Part shown: piece by piece, positions 9,126-19,000 of the stretch
Position numbering within the stretch: position 1 is the first letter of the stretch
Layout: every line of letters begins with the position of its first letter
Source of the DNA: Flavobacterium sp.
Lineage (GTDB): Bacteria > Bacteroidota > Bacteroidia > Flavobacteriales > Flavobacteriaceae
Reading direction: 5' to 3'
Length of the DNA stretch: 64,000 bases
Assembly (NCBI GenBank): GCA_014379405.1
Contig: JACMLU010000027.1
Span: forward strand, 62,001 to 126,000
Notes under the pieces: generated by a model
The model's database searches: none
What the model was told of the DNA's origin: nothing
The model's input: the letters and a program-made list of their open reading frames with translations, nothing else
Translations under genes and position numbers: made by a program

Positions 9126-9175
9126 CAATCAACCCAAACTTCCAACCTCCCACTTCTAACTTCTAACTTCCAATA
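9126..9175. repeat. G-free simple repeat directly before a start codon
   Basis: CCAACCTCCCACTTCTAACT-like units, ending three bases before the ATG at 9176. Confidence 0.65.
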
Positions 9176-10144
9176 ATGAATTACATAAAACACCTAACTG
9201 GTTTCTTCGACCGCATCATACCAGACAGGAGCCTCAACCCTACCCATGTCAGCTTGTACATTGCCTTGTTTCAATCCTGGAATGTCAACAGATTCATCAA
9301 CCCAATTAGCATCACGAGAGACGAAGTCATGCGGATTTGTAAAATCAGTTCCAAGGCCACTTACCACAAGTGTATGAGAGATTTAAACGACAAGGGATAT
9401 GTCAAATACGAACCCTCCTTCAATCCTTATAAAGGCAGTATGGTGTTTCTTTTTGACTTTTCGGATTACCTCAAGCCTGTTCAAAAAAGAGCCAGCTCTA
9501 CCGAAAAAATTTTATCAAAAAAGGAACAGGTACTGGACAAGCAACGAACAAGCAACGACACAAGTACTGGTACAAGCACTGAACAAGCACTGGTATCTTC
9601 TATAAACAATACAAACATTACAAACAAATCAAACATTTCAAAAATTGAAAACTTGGGCGAGCAAGCAAAAAAATTTGAAGAAATAAATAATTCCGATTTA
9701 AAAAACAAAAATTTAGAAAAAGAAAAAAGTTCCGTGAAAAAAGAAAAAGAAGAGATGCAGAATGAAAATTCTGCATTCACCAACTCCGATGAAATTCAAT
9801 TGAAAAACAGTTGGCAAAAAAGTTCCGCCAAAAAAGAAGAAAAAGAAAGTTGTCACCCTGAGCTTGTCGAAGTGTTGTATAGTCAAAAATCAAATCCGAC
9901 AATCGAAAATGTCAAATCCTATTTTCTGGAACAAAACTTTCCGGAACTCGAAGCCAACAAATTTTTCAATTATTTCTCCAGTATCGGCTGGCTGGTCGGT
10001 GGCAAAACCCCAATGGTCGATTGGAAAGCTGCTGCCAATAACTGGATGCTCAACGCACCTAATTTCATTTCAAATGAAAAACCGCCCGACAGAGCCAAAC
10101 ACCTCAACACGGGAACAGACAAAGACTATTCAGAGCCCCTCTAA
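9176..10144 (+). CDS. Replication-initiator-like or regulatory protein of a mobile element
   Basis: 322 aa. Residues ~1-110 form a winged helix (LNPTHVSLYIALFQSWN, ITRDEVMRICKISSKATYHKCMRDLNDKGYVKY) as in plasmid/ICE replication-associated and DnaD-like N-terminal domains. Residues ~115-250 are a low-complexity Lys/Glu/Asn/Ser linker. Residues ~255-305 (VKSYFLEQNFPELEANKFFNYFSSIGWLVGGKTPMVDWKAAANNWM) match the C-terminal piece typical of DnaD/DnaT-like loaders. A family-2 genomic repeat lies in frame within the linker (9852-9872). A DnaC-like ATPase follows, which supports a helicase-loading role. Confidence 0.75.
   Translation: MNYIKHLTGFFDRIIPDRSLNPTHVSLYIALFQSWNVNRFINPISITRDEVMRICKISSKATYHKCMRDLNDKGYVKYEPSFNPYKGSMVFLFDFSDYLKPVQKRASSTEKILSKKEQVLDKQRTSNDTSTGTSTEQALVSSINNTNITNKSNISKIENLGEQAKKFEEINNSDLKNKNLEKEKSSVKKEKEEMQNENSAFTNSDEIQLKNSWQKSSAKKEEKESCHPELVEVLYSQKSNPTIENVKSYFLEQNFPELEANKFFNYFSSIGWLVGGKTPMVDWKAAANNWMLNAPNFISNEKPPDRAKHLNTGTDKDYSEPL
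9852..9872. repeat. Family-2 repeat inside a coding sequence
   Basis: GTCACCCTGAGCTTGTCGAA is the usual intergenic repeat, here translated as part of the linker (CHPELVE). It keeps the reading frame. Confidence 0.75.
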
Positions 10145-10146
10145 TA

Positions 10147-10209
10147 TTCCCCTCCACTGGAGAGCTTGTCCCGATTTTATTTCGGGAGGTGCCCAACGGG
10201 CGGGGTGGC
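10147..10209. repeat. REP-like element, family 1
   Basis: Second copy, right after the stop of the preceding gene, with the TCCCGAttttatTTCGGGA hairpin and the CGGGCGGGGTGG end. It is followed by four copies of an AACCAATT-type unit (10217-10250). Confidence 0.8.
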
Positions 10210-10262
10210 AATAACACATAACCAATTAACCAATTAACCAATTAACCGATTAAGCGATAAAT

Positions 10263-10361
10263 ATGTCCCAACACAACTACCAAGTCATTATCCTCTGGCT
10301 GGAAAAAAAAGTTTTGATATTAAGAGGAGGACAGCCAGTGGCTGTCAGGTACAAAAACTAA
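10263..10361 (+). CDS. Small ORF of 32 aa before the DnaC-like gene
   Basis: ATG 10263 to TAA 10361, too short for the ORF track. The sequence (MSQHNYQVIILWLEKKV...) is not low complexity, ends seven bases before the ATPase start, and would sit in the same transcript. It may be a real small protein or a leader peptide. No family recognised. Confidence 0.35.
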   Translation: MSQHNYQVIILWLEKKVLILRGGQPVAVRYKN

Positions 10362-10368
10362 ATTTATT

Positions 10369-10980
10369 ATGAACTCAATATTTAATTATTCAGAAATTAT
10401 TTCTTGGTTAGAGAGAAAAGGTATCGAACTATACGGCAAGCATTTCAAAATTTTGGAAAGTGACCATCAAATAATCTATAAAATGATAGCTTATTTTTTA
10501 AGAGATGAACAAACTTGTTTTCAATATGGCATAGACCTCAACAAGGGAATATTGCTTGCTGGCCCAATAGGTAGCGGAAAAACAAGTCTTATGAATTTGA
10601 TGAAATATTTGGCCCCAATGGAACACAAATTTTATATCAAACCCTGCCGTGACATCAGCTTTGAATTTATTCAAGAGGGTTATGAAATAATTCACAAATA
10701 CAGTAAAGGAAAGCTTTATCAATCTGAACCCAAATCCATTTGTTTTGACGATTTAGGCACCGAAAACAACCTCAAATACTTTGGCAACGAATGCAATGTA
10801 ATGGCCGAAATTCTATTAAGTCGCTACGATATTTTCATAAGCAAAAAGATTCAAACCCACATCACCACCAACCTGTCCGCATCTGAAATAGAAGCAGCTT
10901 ACGGCAACCGAGTTCGCTCCCGTCTCCGAAACATGATTAACCTAATAGCCTTCGATAAAAACACCAAAGACAAACGATAG
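10369..10980 (+). CDS. DnaC-like AAA ATPase
   Basis: 203 aa. Walker A GPIGSGKTS at residues 65-73 (K71), Walker B SICFDDLGTE around 125, then a THITTNLSASEIEAAYG sensor-1 region and the RVRSRLRNM box with the arginine finger, all typical of DnaC/IstB-type helicase loaders. The short N-terminus lacks the DnaB-binding zinc region of E. coli DnaC. Its place after the winged-helix gene gives the initiator plus loader arrangement seen in integrated elements of Bacteroidota. Confidence 0.85.
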   Translation: MNSIFNYSEIISWLERKGIELYGKHFKILESDHQIIYKMIAYFLRDEQTCFQYGIDLNKGILLAGPIGSGKTSLMNLMKYLAPMEHKFYIKPCRDISFEFIQEGYEIIHKYSKGKLYQSEPKSICFDDLGTENNLKYFGNECNVMAEILLSRYDIFISKKIQTHITTNLSASEIEAAYGNRVRSRLRNMINLIAFDKNTKDKR

Positions 10981-11083
10981 TCATTGCGAGGAACGAAGCA
11001 ACCTATGTCACCCTAAGAGCGTCGAAGGACAACTCTCAACAACAAACCACAAACCACAAACCACAAACCACAAACAATAAACG
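10981..11083. repeat. Tandem of dispersed repeats and a CAAACCA microsatellite
   Basis: A GTCATTGCGAGGAACGAAGC-type repeat (10980-11001), a family-2 repeat (11007-11030), then about six ACAAACCAC units up to the next start codon. All three are non-coding. Confidence 0.7.
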
Positions 11084-11086
11084 ACT

Positions 11087-11740
11087 ATGAAACAAATCAC
11101 CACCTTCTGGAATTACTTCCAAAAAAACGAACAAGAAATCTTCAATGCAATCTTGCTTGGAATCAACACCGAGGAAGTATTCTTTCTGTTTGATAAAAAA
11201 CTCAAATATGTTTCCAAAAAAATTGGCTACATCATAAGCTGTCCAGAAAAACCTCAAGACAAATTTACCTTAATCTTCACAGGATTTGGTTATCGTAAAC
11301 TATTCGCGAAAATCATTGCTTTGGAAGAACAAGCACCAACATTAAAACACTTTACACCCCAAGCATTTATTAAGCCATTGAAAGAAGTTTCGAAATACAG
11401 AAATGGTATTGACAAACCCTTTATTTTCGGTAATTACGAAATCAAAATTAGCGAATTACAATTGGCATTGTTGGACTATAATGTGGCAACCAAAAAAATA
11501 AAACTCGATTTGTTCGTACCCAACTTCCATAATATTAAACATTTTGATGATCTAACATCGAATATCAATTGGGTTTTAATGCAAACTATTGGCGAAATAG
11601 CTTTCCATAAACACATCAAGGAAATCCATTTACATCAAATGCCATTGGAGCCACAAGGCTTGTTAAGTCTTATGGAACTTCCCGATTTTATTGATTACCT
11701 CTACAAAATTAATTCAACGAAGAAAACAAGACAGATTTAG
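11087..11740 (+). CDS. Hypothetical protein
   Basis: 217 aa, no signal peptide or membrane segment, mixed alpha/beta and rich in Lys and Phe. I recognise no domain. N-terminal hydrophobic and aromatic clusters (TFWNYFQKNEQEIFNAI) recall small hypothetical proteins of Flavobacteria. It is the last plus-strand gene of the RteC-to-ATPase group and may be an element passenger or an ordinary chromosomal gene; the repeats in front separate it from the ATPase. Confidence 0.7.
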   Translation: MKQITTFWNYFQKNEQEIFNAILLGINTEEVFFLFDKKLKYVSKKIGYIISCPEKPQDKFTLIFTGFGYRKLFAKIIALEEQAPTLKHFTPQAFIKPLKEVSKYRNGIDKPFIFGNYEIKISELQLALLDYNVATKKIKLDLFVPNFHNIKHFDDLTSNINWVLMQTIGEIAFHKHIKEIHLHQMPLEPQGLLSLMELPDFIDYLYKINSTKKTRQI

Positions 11741-11978
11741 TGTTTGAAATATAAAAAAAAGCTGTACAAACTTTTGTAAATAATTGCAAGTTGCTAATTT
11801 TCAATAGCTTGTTAAGTAGACGAAATAAAAAATATAATCTAAGCAAAATTGTGACAAAAAATACCTGAAAGACTCCAAAACTTAAATGACCTTAATGCAT
11901 TATTATGGCTAAAAAATCACGCAGACAATAAAATTTGTGCAAATCAGTTGAATCTGTGGCAAAAAATGCCAGCAAACA
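11741..11978. other. Intergenic spacer with degenerate repeat
   Basis: Convergent spacer between plus- and minus-strand genes. The piece at 11864-11888 (CCTGAAAGACTCC-AAACTTAAATG) is a relative of the repeats at 13651-13675 and 13760-13784. No strong terminator hairpin seen. Confidence 0.5.
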
Positions 11979-13457
11979 TTATATATCAAACCAGTTTTGG
12001 GTTATTACTTTTTCTACTTCAGGATTATTTTTATGAATAAACTCGTTCTTCAAGTCGTCATACTTATAATCTTCACCCCATAATTTAAAGTTTTCCGAAA
12101 CCTGTTTTATGGCATCACAGATATAATCGACTTCTTCATTGGTCATTATCGGATGTATCGACATTCTGACCCATCCCGGTCTTTCCATCAAACAACCTTC
12201 CAGTATTTTTTGTTCTATGACTTTCGAAGATTGCTTGTTTACATGCAACAAATAATGCCCATAGGTACCGGCACAAGAACAGCCACCACGGGTCTGGATT
12301 CCAAAGTGGTCGTTCAATAATTTCGTGATTAAGTTATAATGGGCTCCATCAATATAAAAAGAGAAAACGCCCAATCGGTCAGTATGTTCTTTGGCAAGGA
12401 GGTGCAGGTTTCCAATTTTCGAGAGCTTCTCAAATATGCGTTCATTAAGTTGACGCTCTCTAGCCAAGATGTTGCCAACACCCATTTGTTCCTTCAACTT
12501 GATGGCCAGGGCTGCTTTTATGACTTGCAAAAAACCAGGAGTTCCCCCATCTTCCCTCACTTCTATGTCGTCGATGTAATGATGCTCTCCCCAGGGATTG
12601 GTATACGTCACTGTTCCACCTCCCGGACTGTCGGGAACCAAGTTCTTGTATAATTTTTTGTTAAAAACAAGTACCCCGGAACTGCCGGGACCTCCCAAGA
12701 ATTTATGGGGCGAAAAGGTAACGGCATCTAAATAAGCATCTCCGTCTTCCGGATGCATATCGATGGAAACATAAGGTGCCGAACAAGCAAAATCCACAAA
12801 ACAAAAACCATTGTTTTTATGCATCAATCTAGCAATGGAATGATAATCCGTCTTGATGCCGGTTACATTGGAACAAGCGGTGATGGCTGCTATTTTATAG
12901 GGATGGTCTTTGTATTGCAACAATAATTCCTTGAAATTACCCAGACAGATTAATCCTTGCTCATCAGAGGGGACAACTTCGACCTTGGCAATGGTTTCCA
13001 ACCAAGAAGTCTGGTTGGAATGATGTTCCATGTGCGATAAAAAAACGACAGGCCTTAAAGCGTCTGGAACTTGGGTATAATCCTTCAGGTTTTCCAACAC
13101 TTTGAGCCCCAAGATGCGATGAAATTTGCTGATGGCTCCCGACATTCCAGTGCCCACCGTAATCAAAACATCATCATCCGATGCATTCAAATGTTGCTTG
13201 ATGATTTGGCGTGCTTGATGATAACCCAGGGTCATCGAAGCTCCTGTGATGGAAGTTTCGGTATGTGTATTGGCAACATAAGGGCCAATCTCTTTTAGCA
13301 GCTTTTCTTCTATGGGTTGATAAAGTCGCCCACTCGCCGTCCAATCGGCATAAATAATTTTCTTCAAACCGTAAGGTGATTGAAAATGTTGGTCTACACC
13401 AACTATTTGCGCTCTAAACAACCCAAAATACTGTTCTAAATCAACCTGCTGCGTCAT
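11979..13457 (-). CDS. Class-V aminotransferase, cysteine desulfurase-like
   Basis: 492 aa from ATG 13457; the 26 extra codons upstream in the track start at a weaker position. It has a PLP fold type I, with a GTGMSGAISK-type cofactor loop, the His-rich HMEHHSNQTSW motif, and catalytic lysine in DAVTFSPHKFLGGPGSSG. A cysteine lies in the RGGCSCAGTYGHYLL loop, where cysteine desulfurases carry their sulfur-accepting cysteine. It is longer than IscS/SufS (~400 aa) and has no scaffold or Suf genes nearby, so I do not call it sufS or iscS. Substrate open; a sulfur-transfer or lyase role is plausible. Confidence 0.88.
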   Translation of the reverse strand: MTQQVDLEQYFGLFRAQIVGVDQHFQSPYGLKKIIYADWTASGRLYQPIEEKLLKEIGPYVANTHTETSITGASMTLGYHQARQIIKQHLNASDDDVLITVGTGMSGAISKFHRILGLKVLENLKDYTQVPDALRPVVFLSHMEHHSNQTSWLETIAKVEVVPSDEQGLICLGNFKELLLQYKDHPYKIAAITACSNVTGIKTDYHSIARLMHKNNGFCFVDFACSAPYVSIDMHPEDGDAYLDAVTFSPHKFLGGPGSSGVLVFNKKLYKNLVPDSPGGGTVTYTNPWGEHHYIDDIEVREDGGTPGFLQVIKAALAIKLKEQMGVGNILARERQLNERIFEKLSKIGNLHLLAKEHTDRLGVFSFYIDGAHYNLITKLLNDHFGIQTRGGCSCAGTYGHYLLHVNKQSSKVIEQKILEGCLMERPGWVRMSIHPIMTNEEVDYICDAIKQVSENFKLWGEDYKYDDLKNEFIHKNNPEVEKVITQNWFDI

Positions 13458-13930
13458 TGTTTTTAACTTTTTAAATAGTACTTTTAGAAAAGGAAACCTG
13501 ATTTTTAATACCTCCGTATTCAGCCACAATGGCAATACAAAAATTGTAAATCTTCAAACTAATTTACATTTATCCCAGAAAGTATTCCATTAATATTCAA
13601 AGGTAAACGTTTTTTTAATTTTCCACATACTCAAATTCTTGGCATAAATACCTGAAAGGCATTTCAAACTTAAATTTCCTTAATATGCCTTATATGGTTC
13701 AAAACTCGGTTAAACAATAAAATCTGTGGGAATCCTTGAAATCCGTGTCCAAATAAATGCCCGAAAGGCATTTCAAACTTAAATGCATTATTAGGATTCA
13801 AAAAAACTACTTATTTATTTAAACCAAGTATAGCATTTGTAACGCGGTTTACCCTCCCCTGTCATTGCAAGCGGAATGAACTGCAGCACGGCAATCTAAA
13901 CTCTAACTTCGTATATCGTACTTCGTACCT
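13458..13930. other. Repeat-rich intergenic stretch
   Basis: Two near-identical 25-base repeats (GAAAGGCATTTCAAACTTAA core) at 13651-13675 and 13760-13784, with an ATCCGTG/ATCTGTGG-type filler between them. A degenerate GTCATTGC-type repeat occurs at 13861-13897. No gene seen. Confidence 0.6.
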
Positions 13931-14695
13931 CTACCCTCTCCCCTTCAATTCCCCAATCTCCCTTTTCAACTCCAAAAACAGGTCCATGACACTGGCTGTT
14001 TCCGGGTTCTCTTGCTTGCTGTCATTCCGCCCGATATTGCACTCGTACTCCCAAATTTCGAGAATATCCGAAACCTTGACTTCATAAGCAGGATAAAAAT
14101 TGTTGTCTGATTCCACAACCAGCAAGTTTTTTTTGTTTTTATTCAATCGCTTGTACACCATGCCTTCGCTTTTGGTAATCAGGATATAAGTTCTGCCATC
14201 CTTGACGTCTCCCAACTTTTCAATATACCGCCCGATGATGATGCTGCCGTCTTCGTGGGGAGGCATCGAATCGCCTTCAATCGGAAAACCCCTGTACTTG
14301 CCTGGCCCCAAAAAAGGCAATGAAATATGTTGCAGGCTTTCGATATATTCGGGATCGGCATAACCATTTAAGTAACCGGCCTTGACTTTTTGGGTGACGA
14401 CTTCAATAAAATTCTCCCCGTCCCTGTCGACGGTGATGGGCAATACCAATCTATTGTTTTCCAATTGCAATAGATTGTCCATCGGTATTTTACGCACATC
14501 CACCGAAAGCAGCAGGTCAATGCTGATATGATAATAATGGGCAATTTTTTTCAGTATTTCATACGGAGCTTCCGAAGTCCCATCTTCATATTTCACGTAA
14601 CGTCCACGCGTGATGAGCAGGCTTTCAGCCAGCTTTTCCTGCGAAATTTTTTTATGGAGCCGTAGACTCCTGATATTGTCTGAAAATAAAGACAT
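13931..14695 (-). CDS. XRE-S24 repressor, LexA/CI-like
   Basis: 254 aa from ATG 14695; the longer track start runs into the operator. Residues ~6-62 are a Cro/C1 HTH (KISQEKLAESLLITRGRYVKYEDG). Residues ~95-225 are an S24 peptidase with nucleophile S143 in EGDSMPP, general base K182 in GMVYKRL, and a possible Ala-Gly self-cleavage site at 106-107 (KAGYLNG). Proteins of this type repress damage genes until RecA filaments trigger self-cleavage. It is divergent from dinB, with operator palindromes overlapping both promoters. It likely controls itself and the dinB-dnaE-exonuclease genes. Confidence 0.9.
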   Translation of the reverse strand: MSLFSDNIRSLRLHKKISQEKLAESLLITRGRYVKYEDGTSEAPYEILKKIAHYYHISIDLLLSVDVRKIPMDNLLQLENNRLVLPITVDRDGENFIEVVTQKVKAGYLNGYADPEYIESLQHISLPFLGPGKYRGFPIEGDSMPPHEDGSIIIGRYIEKLGDVKDGRTYILITKSEGMVYKRLNKNKKNLLVVESDNNFYPAYEVKVSDILEIWEYECNIGRNDSKQENPETASVMDLFLELKREIGELKGRG

Positions 14696-14703
14696 GGCAA
14701 TAT

Positions 14704-14720
14704 TGTTACAATTTGTAACA
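14704..14720. promoter_or_regulatory. Operator O1, perfect 7-3-7 palindrome
   Basis: TGTTACAATTTGTAACA, located 9 bases before the repressor start codon and just downstream of its own -7 box on the minus strand. Expected binding site of the S24 repressor. Confidence 0.8.
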
Positions 14721-14721
14721 G

Positions 14722-14729
14722 CAAATATA
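14722..14729 (-). promoter_or_regulatory. -7 box of the repressor promoter
   Basis: TATATTTG on the minus strand fits the Bacteroidota TAnnTTTG consensus and lies between O1 and O2. Confidence 0.6.
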
Positions 14730-14737
14730 AACATTTT

Positions 14738-14754
14738 TGTTACAACCTGTACTA
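14738..14754. promoter_or_regulatory. Operator O2, imperfect 7-3-7 palindrome
   Basis: TGTTACAACCTGTACTA, a mutated copy of O1 with centres 34 bases apart. It abuts the dinB -7 box. Confidence 0.7.
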
Positions 14755-14760
14755 ATTTTG
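14753..14760 (+). promoter_or_regulatory. -7 box of the dinB promoter
   Basis: TAATTTTG matches TAnnTTTG. It overlaps the end of O2, so repressor binding would block it. Confidence 0.6.
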
Positions 14761-14774
14761 TAAACTACAAATGA

Positions 14775-15968
14775 ATGAAAATGGCAAGGGCAATTGTACA
14801 CCTCGATATGAATACTTTTTTCGTCTCCTGCGAAAGACTAACCAACTCACAATTAGAGGGGATTCCACTAATTATTGGTGGTGGCGACCGTGGCGTCGTG
14901 GCTTCTTGTTCCTATGAAGCACGTCATTTTGGGGTACGTTCCGCTATGCCAATAAATATGGCACTCAAATTATGCCCCCAAGCCAAAGTTTTGAAAGGTG
15001 ATATGGAATTATATTCCAAATTCTCCCATACAATTACTGAAATTATTCAGGAAAAAGCACCAGTGGTAGAGAAAGCCAGCATTGATGAATTTTACCTAGA
15101 CATAACGGGTATGGATAAATTCTATGGCAGTTACAAATGGACCAACGAACTGGCACAAAGGATCACAAAAGAAACGGGATTACCCCTGACTTTTGCATTA
15201 TCGGTCAACAAAACCGTTTCTAAAATTGGCACTGGTGAAGGAAAACTAAAAACAAATCTGGAAATACCGGAACACATGGTGAAACCCTTTTTAAACCCTT
15301 TATCAATACAAAAAATACCTATGGTGGGCGATGTAACGTTTCGACTTCTATCACGCATTGGCATTCGAACCATTCAAACCCTTTCCGAAATGCCAGCTGA
15401 GGTACTCCAACAAATGATAGGAAAAAATGGGTTCGAAATATGGAAAAAAGCCAACGGAATAGACAACAATCCGGTGGAACCCTATACCGAGAGAAAATCA
15501 ATCTCTACGGAACATACTTTTCTTCAAGACACAATCGATATGGTGAAACTAAAAACCATCCTAATCGGAATGGTCGAAAAACTCGCCTTTCAACTGCGTT
15601 CCGAACAATGGTTGACTTCGACTGTTGTAGTCAAAATTCGTTATGCCAATTTCGATACCGAAACCAAACAATGCAAAATAGCCTATACCTCAGCCGATCA
15701 CATCCTAACCAAAAACATAATGGAACTATTCGAAAAACTCTTTCAAAGACGAATGCGATTACGTTTGATAGGTATTCGTTTTAGTGGACTGGTTCGGGGA
15801 ACCTACCAAATCAATCTATTCGAAGATACCGAAGAAATGCTGTCACTATATGCTGCTATGGATAAAATGAAAAGCCGTTACGGTTTTGATGCCGTAATGC
15901 GTTGCGCCGGCGCATCATTCAAACCCAACAATAAAGACGAAATCTTAAAAAGATCCCCTAAACTATAA
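14775..15968 (+). CDS. dinB: Y-family DNA polymerase (Pol IV-like)
   Basis: 397 aa (395 if ATG 14781 is used). Catalytic motifs are present: HLDMNTFFVSCE near the N-terminus and SIDEFYLDITG with the Asp-Glu pair around residue 105. An HhH region (IPMVGDVTFRLLSRIGIRTIQTL) and a little-finger domain follow. It carries out error-prone translesion synthesis. It is the first gene of a damage-inducible group with dnaE-type polymerase and exonuclease genes downstream, and stands divergent from an S24 repressor. It keeps catalytic residues, unlike ImuB, so I call it DinB-type. No beta-clamp motif was checked in detail. Confidence 0.92.
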   Translation: MKMARAIVHLDMNTFFVSCERLTNSQLEGIPLIIGGGDRGVVASCSYEARHFGVRSAMPINMALKLCPQAKVLKGDMELYSKFSHTITEIIQEKAPVVEKASIDEFYLDITGMDKFYGSYKWTNELAQRITKETGLPLTFALSVNKTVSKIGTGEGKLKTNLEIPEHMVKPFLNPLSIQKIPMVGDVTFRLLSRIGIRTIQTLSEMPAEVLQQMIGKNGFEIWKKANGIDNNPVEPYTERKSISTEHTFLQDTIDMVKLKTILIGMVEKLAFQLRSEQWLTSTVVVKIRYANFDTETKQCKIAYTSADHILTKNIMELFEKLFQRRMRLRLIGIRFSGLVRGTYQINLFEDTEEMLSLYAAMDKMKSRYGFDAVMRCAGASFKPNNKDEILKRSPKL

Positions 15969-16006
15969 ACCATTAAACTTTTAAACAATTAACCGATTAA
16001 CCCACC

Positions 16007-16098
16007 GTCATCCCGAGCGCAGTCGAGGGACAACAACCCACAACTTACAACTTACAACTCATAATTCATAACTCACAACCCATAACTCATAACTCAAA
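16007..16098. repeat. Family-2 repeat followed by G-free simple repeat
   Basis: GTCATCCCGAGCGCAGTCGA (16007-16031), then about eight ACTCATAACTC/ACAACTTAC-like units ending at the start codon of the polymerase gene at 16099. Confidence 0.7.
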
Positions 16099-19000
16099 AT
16101 GTACCTCAACTGCCATTCCTTTCATTCCTTGCGTTACGGTACGATTCCGCTAAATGACCTGATAAGTCAAGCAGCTGCCTGTGGAGTTAAAGCAATGGCA
16201 CTCACGGACATTAATACAGTAACCGGTATTTATGATTTTATAAAAGGCTGTGATACCGTTGGCATTAAACCGCTGGTAGGTATCGAATTCCATTCCGAAA
16301 ACACAATGCGTTACATCGGTTTGGCTAAAAACGCAAAGGGATTGGCAGCAATGAACCGATTCCTGACCGCTTATAATTTCAGTGGGGAACCTTTACCAAT
16401 TGTAGCACCAGAATTAGATTCGGTTTTCATTATTTACACCTTGGAAAATGCTCCTGAAACACTTCGAAACAATGAATTTATAGGCATTCGACCTGAAGAA
16501 GTTTCGAAACTTTTTTCGGAAACACTCAAAAGTAAAATAAGTAAAATGGTGGTGTGGCAACCTGTAACTTTTAGAACCAAAAAAGAATTTAATCTGCATA
16601 AAATACTAAGAGCCATTGATGCTAATATCATTTTATCAAAACTAACAGAAGCCGATTATTGCAAAACTTCTGAAGTACTAAAACCCTTGGAAACGCTTTT
16701 GGCTTACTACGCCGAATATCCCGAAATCATAAGCAACACCGAACAACTAATCCAAGAATGCAATTTCGAATTCGATTTTCAAACCCCAAAAAACAAAAAG
16801 TTTTATACCAATAATCGCCAGTCGGACATCGCTCTACTCACCTCATTGGCCCATCAAGGAATGCTTTGGCGGTATGGGAAAAAAAATAATCAAGCAAAAG
16901 CTCGTGTGGAGAAAGAACTTAAAGTGATTGATCAATTAGAATTTAGTGGCTATTTTTTGATTACCTGGGACATCATCCGCTACAGCAACAGTCGGGGTTT
17001 TATGCACATTGGTCGTGGTAGTGGTGCCAATAGCATCATCGCCTATTGCCTCGGTATTACCGACATTTGCCCGATAGAATTGGATTTGTATTTTGAACGC
17101 TTTTTGAATGAAAACCGAAAAAGTCCTCCCGATTTTGATATTGATTGGAGTTGGAAAGAACGCGATGCAATTCTGGAATACATCTTCAATCGCTATGGCA
17201 AAGAGCACGTGGCGTTTTGTGGCACCAATGTCGAATTCAAATACCGTTCTATTTTCAGGGAAGTGGGCAAAGTATTCGGCTTGCCAAAAGAAGAATTAGA
17301 TCAGCTTGCCAAAAATCCGATGAAGTTGCACGATACCAACAGTATCGTGAAATTCGTGCAAGAGTACGGAATGATGCTGGAAAAATACCCCAACCAACGC
17401 AGTATGCATTCCTGTGGCATCTTAATATCCGAAGAACCCATTACCAATTACACCCCTTTAGAAATGCCGCCAAAAGGCTTCCCTATTGTCCTTTTCGATA
17501 TGCACGTTGCCGAGGATATCGGTTTTGAAAAATTTGACATTCTAAGCCAACGAGGTATTGGCCATATTGATGACAGCGTAAAATTGATAGAGAAAAACAG
17601 AGGTATACGGGTTAACATAAGAGATACGGCTATTTCTAAAAACGAAGCTTTGGCCAATAGTTATTTGGCACAAGGCAAAACCATAGGTTGTTTTTACATC
17701 GAAAGTCCTGCTATGCGGGGATTATTGCGAAGATTGAAATGCGACAATTATAAAACCCTAGTAGCGGCTTCCTCCATAATTCGTCCCGGAGTAGCCAAAT
17801 CGGGTATGATGAAAGAATATATTTTTCGCCACAACAATCCCTCCCAGTTTGAGTATTTCCACGATGTTTTTAAAGAACAATTGGGCGAAACCTATGGGAT
17901 TATGGTGTATCAGGAAGATGTTATTAAAATTGCCTTGCACTATGGTGGCTTACCGGCTACCGATGGTGATATTCTTCGAAGAGCCATGTCAGGAAAAGGA
18001 CGCTCGTTCGAAGCCTTGCGAAAAGTAAAAGAACATTTCTTTGCTTCTTGTGTGCAGCAAGGGCATCCTTTGGCCTTGAGTGAAGAAATTTACCGTCAGA
18101 TCGAATCTTTTGCTGGCTATTCTTTTTGCAAAGCACATTCCGCTTCCTACGCCGTAGAAAGCTATCAAAGCTTGTATTTAAAAGTCTATTATCCCATTGA
18201 ATTTATGGTGGCAGTAATCAACAACCAAGGGGGATTTTACCGAACCGAAGTATATGTCCACGAAGCAAGAATGGCAGGTGCCACTATTCATAATCCTTGT
18301 GTAAACAATAGCAATTATGAAACCACGCTCTACGGAACCGATGTGTATCTAGGGTTTATGCATCTGCTGAGTTTAGATAGTAAAATGGCTTTGTTTATGG
18401 AATCAGATCGAGATAAAAATGGTCCTTTTAGTAGCTTGGAAGATTTCATTAATCGCATCCCAATGGGAATTGAAGGGATAAAAACCTTAATTTTTATAGG
18501 CGCATTTCGCTTTACAGGCAAAACCAAGAATCAACTTTTAGTCATAGCGAGTTTGTTGCTCAACAACCTTAAACCCGAAAATAAAAACCTGATGTTGCTG
18601 CAAGAACCGGTCAAAGAATTCAAACTACCCAATTTAGAACGCTCCATACGGGAAGATGCTTTTGATGAAATCGAGCTATTGAGTTTTCCAGTTTCTTGTA
18701 CCGTTTTTGACTTACTTCAAACCAAATACCGAGGGGATGTAATGGCTAAAGATTTGCTCCTACATCACAAAAAGCAAGTCAAAATGTTAGCCTATCTCAT
18801 TTCGAGAAAACAAGTACCCACCCAAAGAGGAACGATGTATTTCGGCACTTGGATTGATTACGAAGGCACTTATTTTGATACCGTTCATTTCCCTGATAAC
18901 CTACAACACTATCCTTTTTTAGGCGGAGGATGTTATTTGTTATTAGGAACGGTAGAAGTCGATTATCACTTCCCAACGCTAACCATCTCAAAAATGGCAA

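Noticed and set aside
11979-13457. Calling the class-V aminotransferase SufS or IscS
   Set aside because: It is nearly 100 residues longer, and no scaffold or Suf/Isc genes are near.
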